Below are positions 32,679 through 42,439 of a DNA stretch of 64,000 bases, one piece after another. This DNA is from Bostrychus sinensis (lineage: Eukaryota; Chordata; Actinopteri; Gobiiformes; Eleotridae), in NCBI GenBank assembly GCA_020698575.1, contig CM036252.1, positions 5,072,880 through 5,136,879 on the forward strand, given 5' to 3'. Numbering within the stretch: the first letter of the stretch is position 1; each line of letters opens with the position of its first letter. The position numbers and the translations under genes were made by a program. The notes under the pieces were generated by a model. The model saw only the letters and a list, made by a program, of their open reading frames with translations, was not told where the DNA came from and searched no databases.

Positions 32679-33181
32679 CATAAGACAAAAACAAAAACCT
32701 TCATGTAGCCATCACAGTTTGGTTTTGTCAAAAACTCGCTCAGCTCTTTACTCATTTTTTCTGCTTTTAACAACTCAACTCTGAGGACTAAATGTTCACT
32801 TCCTTTCTAATAGTTTGTTTTTATTACCAATGTTACACTTTACATTACATACGTAAACATTTATGGCAGGGGAAATGCCAGGTGAAACAATAAATAAATA
32901 AAATAAACAAAACACAAACACACAACACAAAAAAAAAGGCAAATTAAGAGTAAACACAACAGTAAACAGATCAGAAGTAGAGTATTAGTACATACAGTTA
33001 ATGCGTCGAGAGTCTTCACAGCTCTGGGGTTTGGTTTCTGCAAACTGTTGTATTTCAGGAAAAAGAGCGTGCATAGCAGAAGATTCACATTTATGAATAT
33101 GAAATTTAGCTAAGATTATAAGCAGGATAATTATGTAATATTGCTATTTTTTTTGAGTTGCTAACATTATAAAAAACAAAC
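32679..33181. other. AT-rich unclassified sequence
   Basis: Nothing recognised beyond A- and T-rich low complexity. Confidence 0.4.
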
Positions 33182-33509
33182 CAGGGCTTGACATTCTCAC
33201 TCAGCAAACGCTAAAAGCAGGTACATTTTTATTCTGGCTGTAACACAAACACTCCCACTGCCACTCTGGCCCATGGGATTTTATGAAACCTATTGTATCT
33301 TTAAGCCCAAGTGTAGATTGTAGATTGACCGGTAAATCGAGAGCTAAACAAGTTTTTTTTTTTTTTTTTTATCTTGTCCAACATAAAACAAATGTTACAC
33401 TTCTTTAGCTAATTAAATTGTGGCTAGTAAAGACACTAACTAGCTAGCAACTTTTGGCAAATACTAGCTTTGGTGGCCAGTGAGCAAAAAAGCAAAAAGT
33501 CAAGCCCTG
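33182..33509 (+). mobile_element. hAT MITE (CAGGGCTTGAC ends)
   Basis: Perfect terminal inverted repeats CAGGGCTTGAC and GTCAAGCCCTG. No matching 8-bp flank is left. The right third is shared with 871-1056. A T run lies near 33352-33370. Confidence 0.75.
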
Positions 33510-33895
33510 AGTCCTGCCTGATTTGTCCCCCAGGAGCCATAACGAGGACGAGACTCTGAGGTATTCACTGTCAGAGCTTAGTTGGCTCCTGGTTTGTAAT
33601 GATCTGCTCAGAAAGCGTGGGGGTTGCAGGCAGCAGGTAAAAAAGGTATTTGTGAGCTGCGGCAGAACCAGTCGGACCACGGCGGGCCCCTCCTGTCAGT
33701 GGCATGTTCGTGTTGGACAGGCGCTAGACAAAGAAAGGCTCTGAGCGGTGAGGTGAAGAGAAAGTGTATCAAGGTGTAAAAAATGACATAAAAAAAGAAG
33801 GAAATTCACTCGGAGAGAACTCTGCCAAGGCACTGGTCCTAAAGACTCTAGAACTACTCGGGAGTTCTTTGGTTCTTAAAGAACGAGACAGATTC
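33510..33895. other. Unclassified sequence
   Basis: Two overlapping opposed frames of 73 and 78 codons; no domain. No feature supported. Confidence 0.4.
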
Positions 33896-33903
33896 CATTA
33901 AAC

Positions 33904-34346
33904 CAGTGATTCTCAAACTTTTAACTCAAAGTATCAACTCAGAAAATATGAGCCTTGCCAAGCACAATCTTTATCTGACAAAACCAGGTCTAAACCAGGA
34001 CTAAATCAGGACTAAGCCAAGTCTAAACCCAAGATTAATATAGTGATTTAAACATGACTGAACCAGAACTAAACCAGGACTAAATCAGGACGAAATCCGG
34101 ACTAAACAAGGTCTAAACCAGGACTAATTCAGGACTAAACCAGTCTAAACCAGGACTAAACCAGGTCTAACCCAGTCTAAACCAGGACTAAACCAGGTCT
34201 AAACCAGGACTAAACTGGCTCTAAACTTGTCTGTCATTATCGATTTAATTGTTTTTCATCTTTAGAAATCCCAGACCCTCCTGACTCCCATTAGAAGGAG
34301 CCTGTGTACCACCAGGGGGAGCCGTACCACAGCTTGAGAACCACTG
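33904..34346 (+). mobile_element. hAT-Charlie-like element carrying the 11-bp minisatellite
   Basis: The left end CAGTGATTCTCAAACTTTTA and the right end GTACCACAGCTTGAGAACCACTG are inverted repeats of the CAGTGGTTCTCAA class used by hAT-Charlie elements. Flanks CATTAAAC (33896-33903) and CCTTAAAA (34347-34354) agree at 6 of 8. The interior 33983-34226 is made of CTAAACCAGGA / GGTCTAAACCA units. This copy links the transposon and the minisatellite most clearly. Confidence 0.85.
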
Positions 34347-34354
34347 CCTTAAAA

Positions 34355-34736
34355 CTCTGGATCTAAACCATGATCTGAATCCACACTGCAGTTAATTTAC
34401 TCCTTGGTCTGACATTTTCATCGCGAAAAAGTAAAGTTTGTAGGTTCTTTCAGCGATGGCCCCAGTGTTTGTGACATTAGCTGCTAATGAGCTACCGGGT
34501 TAGCGCCGGCGGAGATGATAGGGACGCACAGAGACGGGGCAGGGGGCCGGCCGGCGGTGTAATTGGTGAGGAACAGTTTGAGAACGTCTCGTTATTGAGC
34601 CACAAAAGGATTCTTCAACCTGAGAAACCAAACACGACGGAAGAGGCCAGGCTGAAGACGGCAAAGCGGTAACGATTAGCACTGAACTGAAAATAAACAC
34701 AATGGAGATTTAGGCAACAATGAGAAGTTGAAATGG
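34355..34736. other. Unique sequence
   Basis: GC-rich 34480-34570 around TAGCGCCGGCGGAGATGATA. Looks non-repetitive; no gene can be supported. Confidence 0.35.
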
Positions 34737-36448
34737 TCCTGGTCTGGTCCTGGTGTAGTCCTGGTTTAGTCCTGGTGTAGTCCTGGTGTAGTCCTGGTTC
34801 AGTCCTGGTGTAGTCCTGGTGTAGTCCTGGTGTAGTCCTGGTTTAGTCCTGGTTTAGTCCTGATGTAGTCCTGGTGTAGTCCTGGTTTAGTCCTGGTTTA
34901 GTCCTGGTGTAGTCCTGGTTCAGTCCTGGTTTAGTCCTGATGTAGTCCTGGTGTAGTCCTGGTTTAGTCCTGGTTTAGTCCTGGTGTAGTCCTGGTTCAG
35001 TCCTGGTTTAGTCCTGGTTTAGTCCTGGTGTAGTCCTGGTGTAGTCCTGGTTTAGTCCTGGTGTAGTCCTGGTGTAGTCCTGGTTTAGTCCTGGTGTAGT
35101 CGTGGTTCAGTCCTGGTTTAGTCCTGGTGTAGTCCTTGTTTAGTCCTGGTTTAGTCCTGGTTTAGTCCTGGTTTAGTCCTGGTGTAGTCCTGGTGTTGTC
35201 CTGGTTCAGTCCTGGTTTAGTCCTGGTGTAGTCCTTGTTTAGTCCTGGTGTAGTCCTGGTTTAGTCCTGGTGTAGTCCTGGTGTAGTCCTGGTTTAGTCC
35301 TGGTTTAGTCCTGGTTTAGTCTTTGTTCAGTCCTGGTGTAGTCCTGGTTCAGTCCTGGTTTAGTCCTGGTGTAGTCCTTGTTTAGTCCTGGTTTAGTCCT
35401 GTTGTAGTCCTGGTGTAGTCCTGGTGTAGTCCTGGTGTAGTCCTGGTTTAGTCCTGGTTTAATCTTGGTTTAGACCTGGTTTAGTCCTGGTTTAGACCTG
35501 GTGTAGTCCTGGTTTAGTCCTGGTTTAGTCCTGGTGTAGTCCTGGTGTAGTCCTGGTGTAGTCCTGGTTCAGTCCTGGTGTAGTTCTGGTTTAGTCCTGG
35601 TGTAGTCCTGGTGTGGTCCTGGTGTAGTCCTGGTGTAGTCCTGGTTTAGTACTGGTGTAGTCCTGGTTTAGTCCTGGTGTAGTCCTGGTTCAGTCCTGGT
35701 GTAGTTCTGGTTTAGTCCTGGTTTAGTCCTGGTGTGGTCCTGGTGTAGTCCTGGTGTAGTCCTGGTTTAGTCCTGGCTTAGTCCTGGTGTGGTCCTGGTG
35801 TAGTCCTGGTTTAGTCCTGGTGTAGTCCTGGTTTAGTCCTGGTTTAGTCCTGGTTTAGACCTGGTGTAGTCCTGGTGTAGTCCTGGTGTAGTCCTAGTTT
35901 AGTCCTGGTTTAGTCCTGGTGTGGTCCTGGTGTAGTCCTGGTTTAGTCCTGGTGTAGTCCTGGTTTAGTCCTGGTTTAGTCCAGGTTTAGACCTGGTGTA
36001 GTCCTGGTGTAGTCCTGGTGTAGTCCTGGTTTAGTCCTGGTGTGGTCCTGGTGTAGTCCTGGTTTAGTCCTGGTGTAGTCCTGGTTTAGTCCTGGTTTAG
36101 TCCAGGTTTAGACCTGGTGTAGTCCTGGTTCAGTCCTGGTGTAGTTCTGGTTTAGTCCTGGTTTAGTCCTGGTGTGGTCCTGGTGTAGTCCTGGTGTAGT
36201 CCTGGTTTAGTCCTGGCTTAGTCCTGGTTTAGTCCTGGTGTAGTCCTGGTTTAGTCCTGGTTTAGTCCTGGTTTAGTCCAGGTTTAGACCTGGTGTAGTC
36301 CTGGTGTAGTCCTGGTGTAGTCCTGGTTTAGTCCTGGTTTAGTCCTGGTGTGGTCCTGGTGTAGTCCTGGTGTAGTCCTGGTGTAGTCCTGGTTTAGTCC
36401 TGGTTTAGTCCTGGTTTAGTCCTGGTGTAGTCCTGGTTTACTCCTGTT
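34737..36448 (-). repeat. 11-bp minisatellite array, reverse orientation
   Basis: About 1.7 kb of AGTCCTGGTTT / AGTCCTGGTGT units (the minus-strand word is CTAAACCAGGA or CTACACCAGGA). The TGT variant distinguishes this subfamily. Longer blocks (GTTCTGGTTTAGTCCTGGTT and following) recur about 440 bp apart, which indicates higher-order duplication. Confidence 0.97.
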
Positions 36449-37264
36449 AGTTTCCATATTCTCAGTCTTCTTGCTGCTGATTAAAAATGTGTGCGAGGGA
36501 AATAAATACAGCGGAAACCCTGCTGTGACTAAAAAAGAACTCTACCTGTGCCATAAAGAAACAGGTAAAGAGACCAGCAGAGGGCAGAGTGTTGCGGTAT
36601 TTTGAACATCATTTAAAGAATAAAAGGAACTTCACTTCCTTAAACTTTTTCTCTGACACCATTTTACTCCCAAAAGTAAAAAATAAAAAATGTCTGTGAG
36701 GAATCAGTGGAAACAGAGCTGTGCTTGGATAAATGAATGAGAGCAGACTGGAAGTAGAGGGCTTGTTGTTGATTGGTTGGTGCTTCCTGGAGTGGGCGGG
36801 GCTTCGTGGGGGAGGAGTTCATAGGAAACAGCCCAAGAATGCAGGATTACTCAAAAGGAAGATAAGGCCTTTAACTTTAAGCCTTCATAGACTCCTTCAC
36901 AGACTTTTCTCTCTGTCTCTTGTAAAAACCTGCGCTCTGACAGACCTGAAGCGCGTCTGCGGCTCATTACCTCTCGCCAAATGTTTTTATTTATTTTTCA
37001 CTAAGTCTCTGACAGAAACGGAGCGCTGTTTGATCTCGGCAGCAGAAAATAGATCAGTCACTGGGGTTTCTCATCAGTCAGATCTGCTACGCGCCGCACT
37101 CACACGGAGATGATGTAAGAAGAAGAGGAGGAGGCGGCTAAATACTGTAGAGGTCTGAGAGAGGCTTTAGGCTCAGGACGGAGAGGAGACAGAGAGCAGG
37201 CTGCACCGCGTCCGAAAAATAAAATAAACAAAGTAGTATTTTGTCTCATTCACACGTGTTTGAG
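36449..37264. other. Unclassified sequence
   Basis: A 126-codon plus frame (36733-37113) has no motif that I recognise and no supporting splice signals. No feature supported. Confidence 0.35.
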
Positions 37265-37266
37265 TA

Positions 37267-37987
37267 TTGTATTTTCCGGACTATAGGTCTCGCTTTTTTC
37301 CATCGTCTGGCTCAGGGTGTGACGTATACTCAGGTGTGACTTATATATTAAAATATTTCAGGTGTTGGTTAGAGGGCGCTCTAGGCTTGTGTACCAGCAT
37401 CTGCTGCACCTGTACCACTGACAATTTAAAATGTAAACATTACCACTAACAACTTAGGCTATAAAGACAACTGAGAAAGAGCGAAATAATTGGAAATGGA
37501 ACTGATGCTGAGTCTGACGACAGCCACGCAGAGGAGGAAGCGGCGCTTCGTCTACCTCCGGAGTTGGCGGAGTTGTTCAGAAGCGACACCGAGGATGAAG
37601 AATTTAAAGGATTTAGTGATTAGGAGTGAGATGGTGAGTTTGGTGAACTTGTTATATTATGTTCTTTATGCTATAGTTATGTGAATAACTGTTAATATAT
37701 TACGTTAACATACGAGACACCTATTCAGTTCGTTGTTTATGCTTCATGTAGCTGAATAACCATCAATGTGTTATGTTAGCATAGCGCACACCTATTCAGC
37801 TGTTGTTCTCTATTCTATTATTACTATAACTTGCCTTTCAACATGAAATGTCTGTTCTTGGTGTCGGATTTTGTAAAATAAATTTCCCCCAAAAAATGCG
37901 ACTTATATACGTATTTTCTTCTTCATTATGCATTTTTTGGCGAGTGTGACTTATACTCCGGAGCGACTTATAGTCCAGAAAGTACGG
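37267..37987 (+). mobile_element. Pogo-like Tc1/mariner deletion derivative
   Basis: The ends TTGTATTTTCCGGACTATAG and CTATAAGTCGCTCCGG/CCGTACTTTC (read inverted) belong to the common (C)CGTATTTTCCGGACTATAA family. TA is present on both sides (37265-37266 and 37988-37989). Repeated GTGACTTATA words lie inside each end. The middle keeps the acidic C-terminal tail of the transposase (37498-37623). Confidence 0.8.
37498..37623 (+). pseudogene. Pogo-like transposase C-terminal tail
   Basis: Forty-one codons, GTDAESDDSHAEEEAALRLP then PELAELFRSDTEDEEFKGFS and D-stop. The ELFRSD.EDEEF.GF.D ending is typical of the acidic tail of this transposase family in fish. The DNA-binding and DDE regions are deleted. 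Confidence 0.7.
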
Positions 37988-37991
37988 TAAT

Positions 37992-38555
37992 CCTGTATGC
38001 TGAGGCGCTGCCCTTCTCCAGAGCTGAAAACACTCACAGCTCTACATAGAAACCACGAAGTGCTCCTGCGCGTTTCACCATCACCAGACTCATTCTGATC
38101 ATTTCAGCCTGAAACTTCAAAGCCTCACTACAAAGCATCAGCTCACTTATCTATCTTTTAGCCTCGTGTTGTTGCTAATAGCCATGCTAATTAGCCATTT
38201 TATGCTCTGTCCAGTCCCCAGCGTTGCCAGCAGGGGGCGACAGACGCCTAATCCAAGCTCTGCAGAGTCACAGTCAGAGGATGTAGCACGAAATTCTGGT
38301 TCCCTTTGTATAAACCGTCTTGGTGGGCCCCTGGGTTCACTTGATCAGTATTTCTCAAGCATATTCCAGGCTTTTTGAGGGCCCCTCCCTGCAGTGGGCC
38401 CTGGGTTAATGGTACCCTTTACCCCCCCTCAGTCCGACTCTCCTGGTCACAGTAACAGCTCCCAACAGAAGAAGTTTTCCACAGATACATCATTTTAAAC
38501 AATAAAACCTAAAACACTGAAGCAAAGGAGTCGCACACTGTTTCAGAAAAACAGA
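37992..38555 (+). repeat. Low-copy repeat R, copy 2 (CTCF-like motif)
   Basis: Second long copy of the 18405-18990 repeat. It has the best CTCF-like word in the window, TTGCCAGCAGGGGGCGACAG (38225-38244). A small hAT insertion (38275-38445) interrupts it; the uninterrupted copy at 18.8 kb shows the empty site. Confidence 0.75.
38275..38445. mobile_element. Small hAT-type insertion with 8-bp duplication
   Basis: Flanked by GTCACAGT on both sides (38267-38274 and 38446-38453). The paralogous repeat at 18405-18990 has a single AGTCACAAT at this point, so the insertion is directly visible. The ends CAGAGGATG and, inverted, CAGGAGAGTCGG are only weakly alike. 171 bp, non-coding. Confidence 0.85.
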
Positions 38556-38634
38556 ATATGAAATGTTTAAAGGACACACTCCGTTTCCGCCGCTCCTTAC
38601 AGGACCAGCTCCTCCTGTGCCCCGTCTCCTCGCA

Positions 38635-38724
38635 CAGAAAGTCTCAATCCATAACCGTGTTCCATTATTCAAGTCTCTGCTCAAAACCCACAAGTTCAGA
38701 TCATCTCCTCCCTCCAGACTCTGA
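38635..38724 (+). pseudogene. LINE ORF2 C-terminal fragment
   Basis: Encodes QKVSIHNRVPLFKSLLKTHK then FRSSPPSRL and a stop. The (V)..FK..LKTHLF pattern is the end of CR1/L2/Rex-type LINE proteins. Only about 29 codons can be recognised, with no 3' tail nearby. Confidence 0.5.
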
Positions 38725-39022
38725 GCTGAAACTCAAATCTACAAACGAACCTCTAACTCAGTCCTGTCATGCGTTTATTTTACTTTAAACTTATGGTTCT
38801 GTATGCCCCCCCCCCCCAAGGGCCAGTACCATATACCACTCCTGCAACAAGGTCCTTCCCTCGCTTCACTGTCGAGTCTCTCCACCTTTCAAAAAAACTG
38901 TGTGATGAATGTTTTTTACTCGTTCGCTAGGTTAGCAGCTTAATTTAGTTTAATAGACCCTTTTTTCGCATGACGTCAGACAACTTTGAGACGATGGGAT
39001 GTATCTTCATTTCCCATCTCAT

Positions 39023-39160
39023 AAGAAATTCACCCAGACTTTTTTAAAATTTACAAGTTTACACAATATACAGCGATTTTCAAATGAATATTTACCCACA
39101 AAATGTTCAAAACTTGCGAAAGGATATTAATTCTTCAACGAAGGATACTTGGATTATGAA
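39023..39160 (+). pseudogene. Transposon exon, left-arm copy
   Basis: Forty-six codons reading KKFTQTFLKFTSLHNIQRFS, later KLAKGY-stop-FFNEGYLDYE, then the donor GTGAGT. It aligns along its whole length with the right-arm copy (FTQ, IQRF, K.SKL.KGY, FF.EGYL.DYE). The internal stop at 39128-39130 shows decay. Confidence 0.7.
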
Positions 39161-39355
39161 GTGAGTGCTTTGTTATGTAGCTAGATAGCGTTAGCAACAT
39201 GGCTAAGTGATAGAGCTGCGCTGTAAAACAGTGTTAGATCATGTCATGATCTGAGTTTATCTGAATATTTGACAATCTGCTTATCAGGAAATACCACTGG
39301 ATAGTACTACAGTATATTTTCATTTAGTAAAGCTAAGCATTAACATAACACTTAC

Positions 39356-39527
39356 CTTCATAATCAAATAAGTAACCTTCAATGAAAAATGTATATCCTT
39401 TTTTGAGTTTTGAGCGTTTTGTCAGTGAATTTTCATCAGCAAATCTCTGTACATCATGTAGCCTTATATTTGGCAAATTTTTAAGACTCTGAGTAAATTC
39501 CATACTGGTAATGAAGATACATCCCAT
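39356..39527 (-). pseudogene. Transposon exon, right-arm copy
   Basis: Open reading frame with MEFTQSLKNLPNIRLHDVQR, then FADENSLTKRSKLKKGYTFF and IEGYLFDYE, ending at G|GTAAGT. No stop, better preserved than the left copy. I recall similar starts in fish proteins with SWIM/YqaJ-type domains that accompany ISL2EU elements, but that is memory and not shown here. The exon would continue downstream in an autonomous copy. Confidence 0.6.
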
Positions 39528-39573
39528 CGTCTCAAAACGTTAGTTGTCTGACGTCATCGTGAAAAGGGTTTAT

Positions 39574-39921
39574 TTAGCAACGCATGATAAAAGTGAGGGA
39601 GTGGATCAAGTGCGTTGTGGTGAGACGCTGCAGCAGAAGCAGTAGTTTTTTAAAGTAAAACACAGAAATTGCGTGGTAAACTAAAAAAAAAAAATCAATA
39701 AAATAAAAATCATATATTTTTATATTTTCCTCTGCAGCCCGGTAACAAACGGCCCAAGGCTGGTTTTGGGCCGTGACCCAGTGGTTGGAGACCTTTAGCA
39801 TGAAGCATTATTATTACTACTACAGTATTAATGTTTAATGTTTAACAATGTGAGCAGAGATATTTGGAATAACTTCTGTTTTATTTCAGGAAGAAATCTT
39901 ATAGATAGGGTTAAACAAAAC
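39574..39921. other. Unclassified sequence
   Basis: Nothing recognised. Confidence 0.4.
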
Positions 39922-40335
39922 AGGAACTAAACTAGGACTAAACCAGGTTTAAACTAGGACTAAACCAGGTTTAAACTAGGACTAAACCAGGTTTAAACTA
40001 GGACTAAACCAGGTTTAAACTAGGACTAAACCAGGTTCTAAACTAAAATTAAACTAGGTCTAAACCAGTATCCAGAACTAAACCAGGACAAAACCAGGTT
40101 TGAACCAGGACTAGACCAAGATTAAACAAAGCCTTAACCAGGTCTAGACCAGGACTCGATGAGGTCTGGACCAGGTCTAAACCAGAATTAAACCAGGATT
40201 AACCCAGCACTAGACCAGGACTAGGCCGAGACTAAACCTGAACCAAACTAGGTATAAACAAGCTCTAAACCAGGAGGAACCCAGGACTAAACCACGTAGA
40301 AACTAGGTTTGAACAGCACAAGACCAGGACTAATT
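39922..40335 (+). repeat. Diverged 11-12-bp minisatellite
   Basis: ACTAGGACTAAACCAGGTTTAA units (22 bp, two related halves) at 39925-40030, becoming very degenerate to 40335. Confidence 0.85.
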
Positions 40336-40347
40336 GGGTCATGGTTT

Positions 40348-40475
40348 GGGTGGCACGGTGGCATAGTGGTTAGCACTCCTGCCTCACAACAAAAAAGTCC
40401 CGGGTTCGATTCCCAGACCAGGTGGGGCCTTTCTGTGTGGAGTTTGCATGTTCTCCCTGTTTCTTTTAAATAAAG
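40348..40475 (+). repeat. tRNA-derived SINE head
   Basis: Begins GGTGGCACGGTGGCATAGTG. It has an A-box-like TAGTGGTTAGCA (40364-40375) and an exact B box GGTTCGATTCC (40403-40413), followed by the common fish SINE body CTGTGTGGAGTTTGCATGTT. It interrupts the degenerate minisatellite. It does not fold as a normal tRNA acceptor stem, so it is a SINE and not a tRNA gene. Confidence 0.75.
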
Positions 40476-40480
40476 GTCAA

Positions 40481-40685
40481 TTAAAAAAGGACTAAACCAT
40501 GTCAGAACTAGACCTAAACCCAGATTAAACTAAGTCATAACCAGGACTCGACAAGGACTAGACCAGAACTAAGCCAGTATTACCCCAGCCCTAGACCAAG
40601 ACAAAACCAGGAACAAATTAAACCAGGATTAAACTAGGTCTCAATACCTGGACTAAACTAGAACTGAACCAGGTCCAGTTGGTCC
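40481..40685 (+). repeat. Diverged minisatellite, continuation
   Basis: Degenerate ACTAAACCA/ACTAGACCAG units continuing the 39922-40335 array on the other side of the SINE. Confidence 0.75.
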
Positions 40686-40817
40686 AGTCTCTAATTGAAC
40701 ATTTTATTATTTTGAGGCTGCTGTGGGAATCATTTTTGCTGTGAATTATTTTTTCCCTGTGATATGGACAAATACTGTGATAATTAAATCATTTTTTCTT
40801 TACACAGTGCAGCTCTA
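40686..40817 (-). repeat. hAT end fragment
   Basis: Ends CACAGTGCAGCTCTAAG, close to the GTGCAGCCCTA hAT terminus, with AT-rich ATCACAG/GTGATAA words upstream like family B (30235). Partial, low certainty. Confidence 0.35.
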
Positions 40818-40831
40818 AGAGGGGCAGAGGC

Positions 40832-41249
40832 ACAGTCCAGGATTTCCTCAGGACAGCGGTCCAGGACTTCCTCAGGACAGCGGTCCAGGATTTCCTCAGG
40901 ACAGCGGTCCAGGATTTCCTCAGGACAGCGGTCCAGGACTTCCTCAGGACAGCGGTCCAGGACTTCCTCAGGACAGCGGTCCAGGACTTCCTCAGGACAG
41001 CGGTCCAGGATTTCCTCAGGACAGCGGTCCAGGATTTCCTCAGGACAGCGGTCCAGGATTTCCTCAGGACAGCGGTCCAGGACTTCCTCAGGACAGCGGT
41101 CCAGGACTTCCTCAGGACAGCGGTCCAGGACTTCCTCAGGACAGCGGTCCAGGATTTCCTCAGGACAGCGGTCCAGGATTTCCTCAGGACAGCGGTCCAG
41201 GACTTCCTCAGGACAGCGGTCCAGGATTTCCTCAGGACAGCGGTCCAGA
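40832..41249 (+). repeat. 24-bp minisatellite array
   Basis: About 17 copies of CCAGGA(C/T)TTCCTCAGGACAGCGGT. Because 24 is a multiple of three, every frame without stops translates into a perfect octapeptide repeat (LDRCPEEI/V on the minus strand), giving frames of 177-189 codons. No other sign of coding. Confidence 0.97.
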
Positions 41250-41489
41250 GCAGCGGACACAGCGGAGACTCCAAATGTCCCACAGTGAATAAATGTGACG
41301 CTGCTGTGTGCGCACCAAACACAGGCGCGACTCTTACTGGGACTACGCAGCACGGAACAAGTACTAAACCTAAAATGATCCAGTTTTAAGCCCGGACTAG
41401 AGCTGGACTTTAGTTTAAAAAAGAACTAAAATGAGTTTAAAGAGAGACCAAAGCAAAAAACAAACAAAAAACAAACTAAAGTCTCGTTA

Positions 41490-42120
41490 ATGACATCCTC
41501 TCCGCGCGCGTGTGCCGTCCGCGTGCGCAACTCAACATAATGTCACATACTCGCGCGTGCACGTGTGTGTGTGTCTGTGTGTGTGCGCGCGCTGGAGCTC
41601 CAACACTGACCTCCGTGCCTGACACCGGGGTCGAGGCGCAGCTTGTGCCCGGGCCACGGCGCACCGTCTCCGGGCTCCTCCTCTGACGCTCCCCCGGCGG
41701 TTCTCCAGGAAAAACACAATATGTCCCATGAACGACTAAAAAATAAAAATAAAAAAGAAAAAAATAAAAAGAGTGACGGGGTTAAAACAGAATCCAATGC
41801 GTGTGTCCTGTACGTCCTCGCTCGCTCGCGTGCTGTCACTTCGGATGAGCCACGTGCGTCTGAGATGGAGCCACGCGCCTCGGAGGAGAAGAGGAAGAAG
41901 CTGGGGATGGAGACTGAGAGAAGGCGCGCCGTCCTTGGACTCTGTGCTCGCGCCGTGCGTCTCTCTGTCTCTCTCTCTGCGCGCGCTCCGGACGCGGACT
42001 GAGGGGCTTTACGCGCTGCACGAGGGAACCAGGAAGAGGAGGAGGAGTGGACAGGGGAGAGAGAGAGAGAGAGTGTGTGTGTAGTTCCGCTGATGGCCGC
42101 TAGAGGCCGGGGTCAACGCA
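41490..42120. promoter_or_regulatory. CpG-rich block, candidate CpG island
   Basis: Dense CpG (CGCGCGCG, GCGTGCGC and GCGCGCGCTGG around 41505-41595, and again 41820-42020), unlike the AT-rich surroundings and unlike the decayed transposons. CpG islands often mark host promoters. Several frames on both strands are open mainly because of GC content. On the minus strand a T-rich tract ending TTTTTTAG (up to 41736) and GGAG|GTCAGT (41611/41610) could bound a 125-bp exon. A gene cannot be proved from this. Confidence 0.45.
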
Positions 42121-42279
42121 GCAGAGACTGAGGAGGCAAAAGCGAGAGCTGAGACAAACTGAGCTCTGGTTTTGTTTCCAAATAAAACCAGAATCTTTAA
42201 AAGTCCCAGATTCTTTCTGAAACTTTGGACTCCTTTTATTTACTTTTTTTATTTATTTACTACTTAAAATAATGTATCT

Positions 42280-42439
42280 GCTGTTACTGTGACTCTGCAG
42301 AGCTTGGATTAGGTGTCTGTCGCCCCCTGCAGGCAACGCTGGGGACTGGACGGAGCATAAAATGGCTAATTAGCACAGCTATAAGCAACATGAGGCTATC
42401 AGAGGTTTAAGGCTGAAATGATCAGAACGAGTCGGTCTT
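42280..42439 (-). repeat. Low-copy repeat R, copy 3
   Basis: Reverse complement of the CTCF-like part of repeat R: GTGACTCTGCAGAGCTTGGA, then TTAGGTGTCTGTCGCCCCCT and ATAAAATGGCTAATTAGCAC. Confidence 0.8.

Larger units (their letters stand above)
38955..39571. mobile_element. Double-headed inverted-repeat element (ISL2EU-like)
   Basis: Inverted ends of about 55 bp: AGACCCTTTTTTCGCATGAC and, from the right, AAACCCTTTTCACGATGACG, continuing GTCAGACAACT and GAGACGATGGGATGTATCTTC in both. AT abuts both sides (38953-38954 and 39572-39573), fitting the 2-bp AT duplication of ISL2EU. The two arms also encode, on opposite strands, diverged copies of the same exon (39023-39160 and 39356-39527), each ending in a splice donor. 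The element thus consists of two 5' ends head to head. Confidence 0.75.

Noticed and set aside
36733..37113. 126-codon plus frame
   Set aside because: No recognisable motif, splice signal or promoter; composition like surrounding non-coding DNA.
40348..40420. tRNA gene
   Set aside because: A and B boxes are present, but the acceptor stem and anticodon arm do not fold properly and the fish SINE body follows.
40784..41353. Minus-strand frame of 189 codons with LDRCPEEI/V octapeptide repeats
   Set aside because: A 24-bp array gives perfect repeats in every frame, and an overlapping frame gives WTAVLRKS repeats. The flanking non-repeat residues show no domain or splice support.
41643..42084. 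Plus-strand frames of 119 and 103 codons in the CpG block
   Set aside because: Open mainly because of high GC content. They overlap other open frames on both strands and show no domain; kept only as part of the candidate island.
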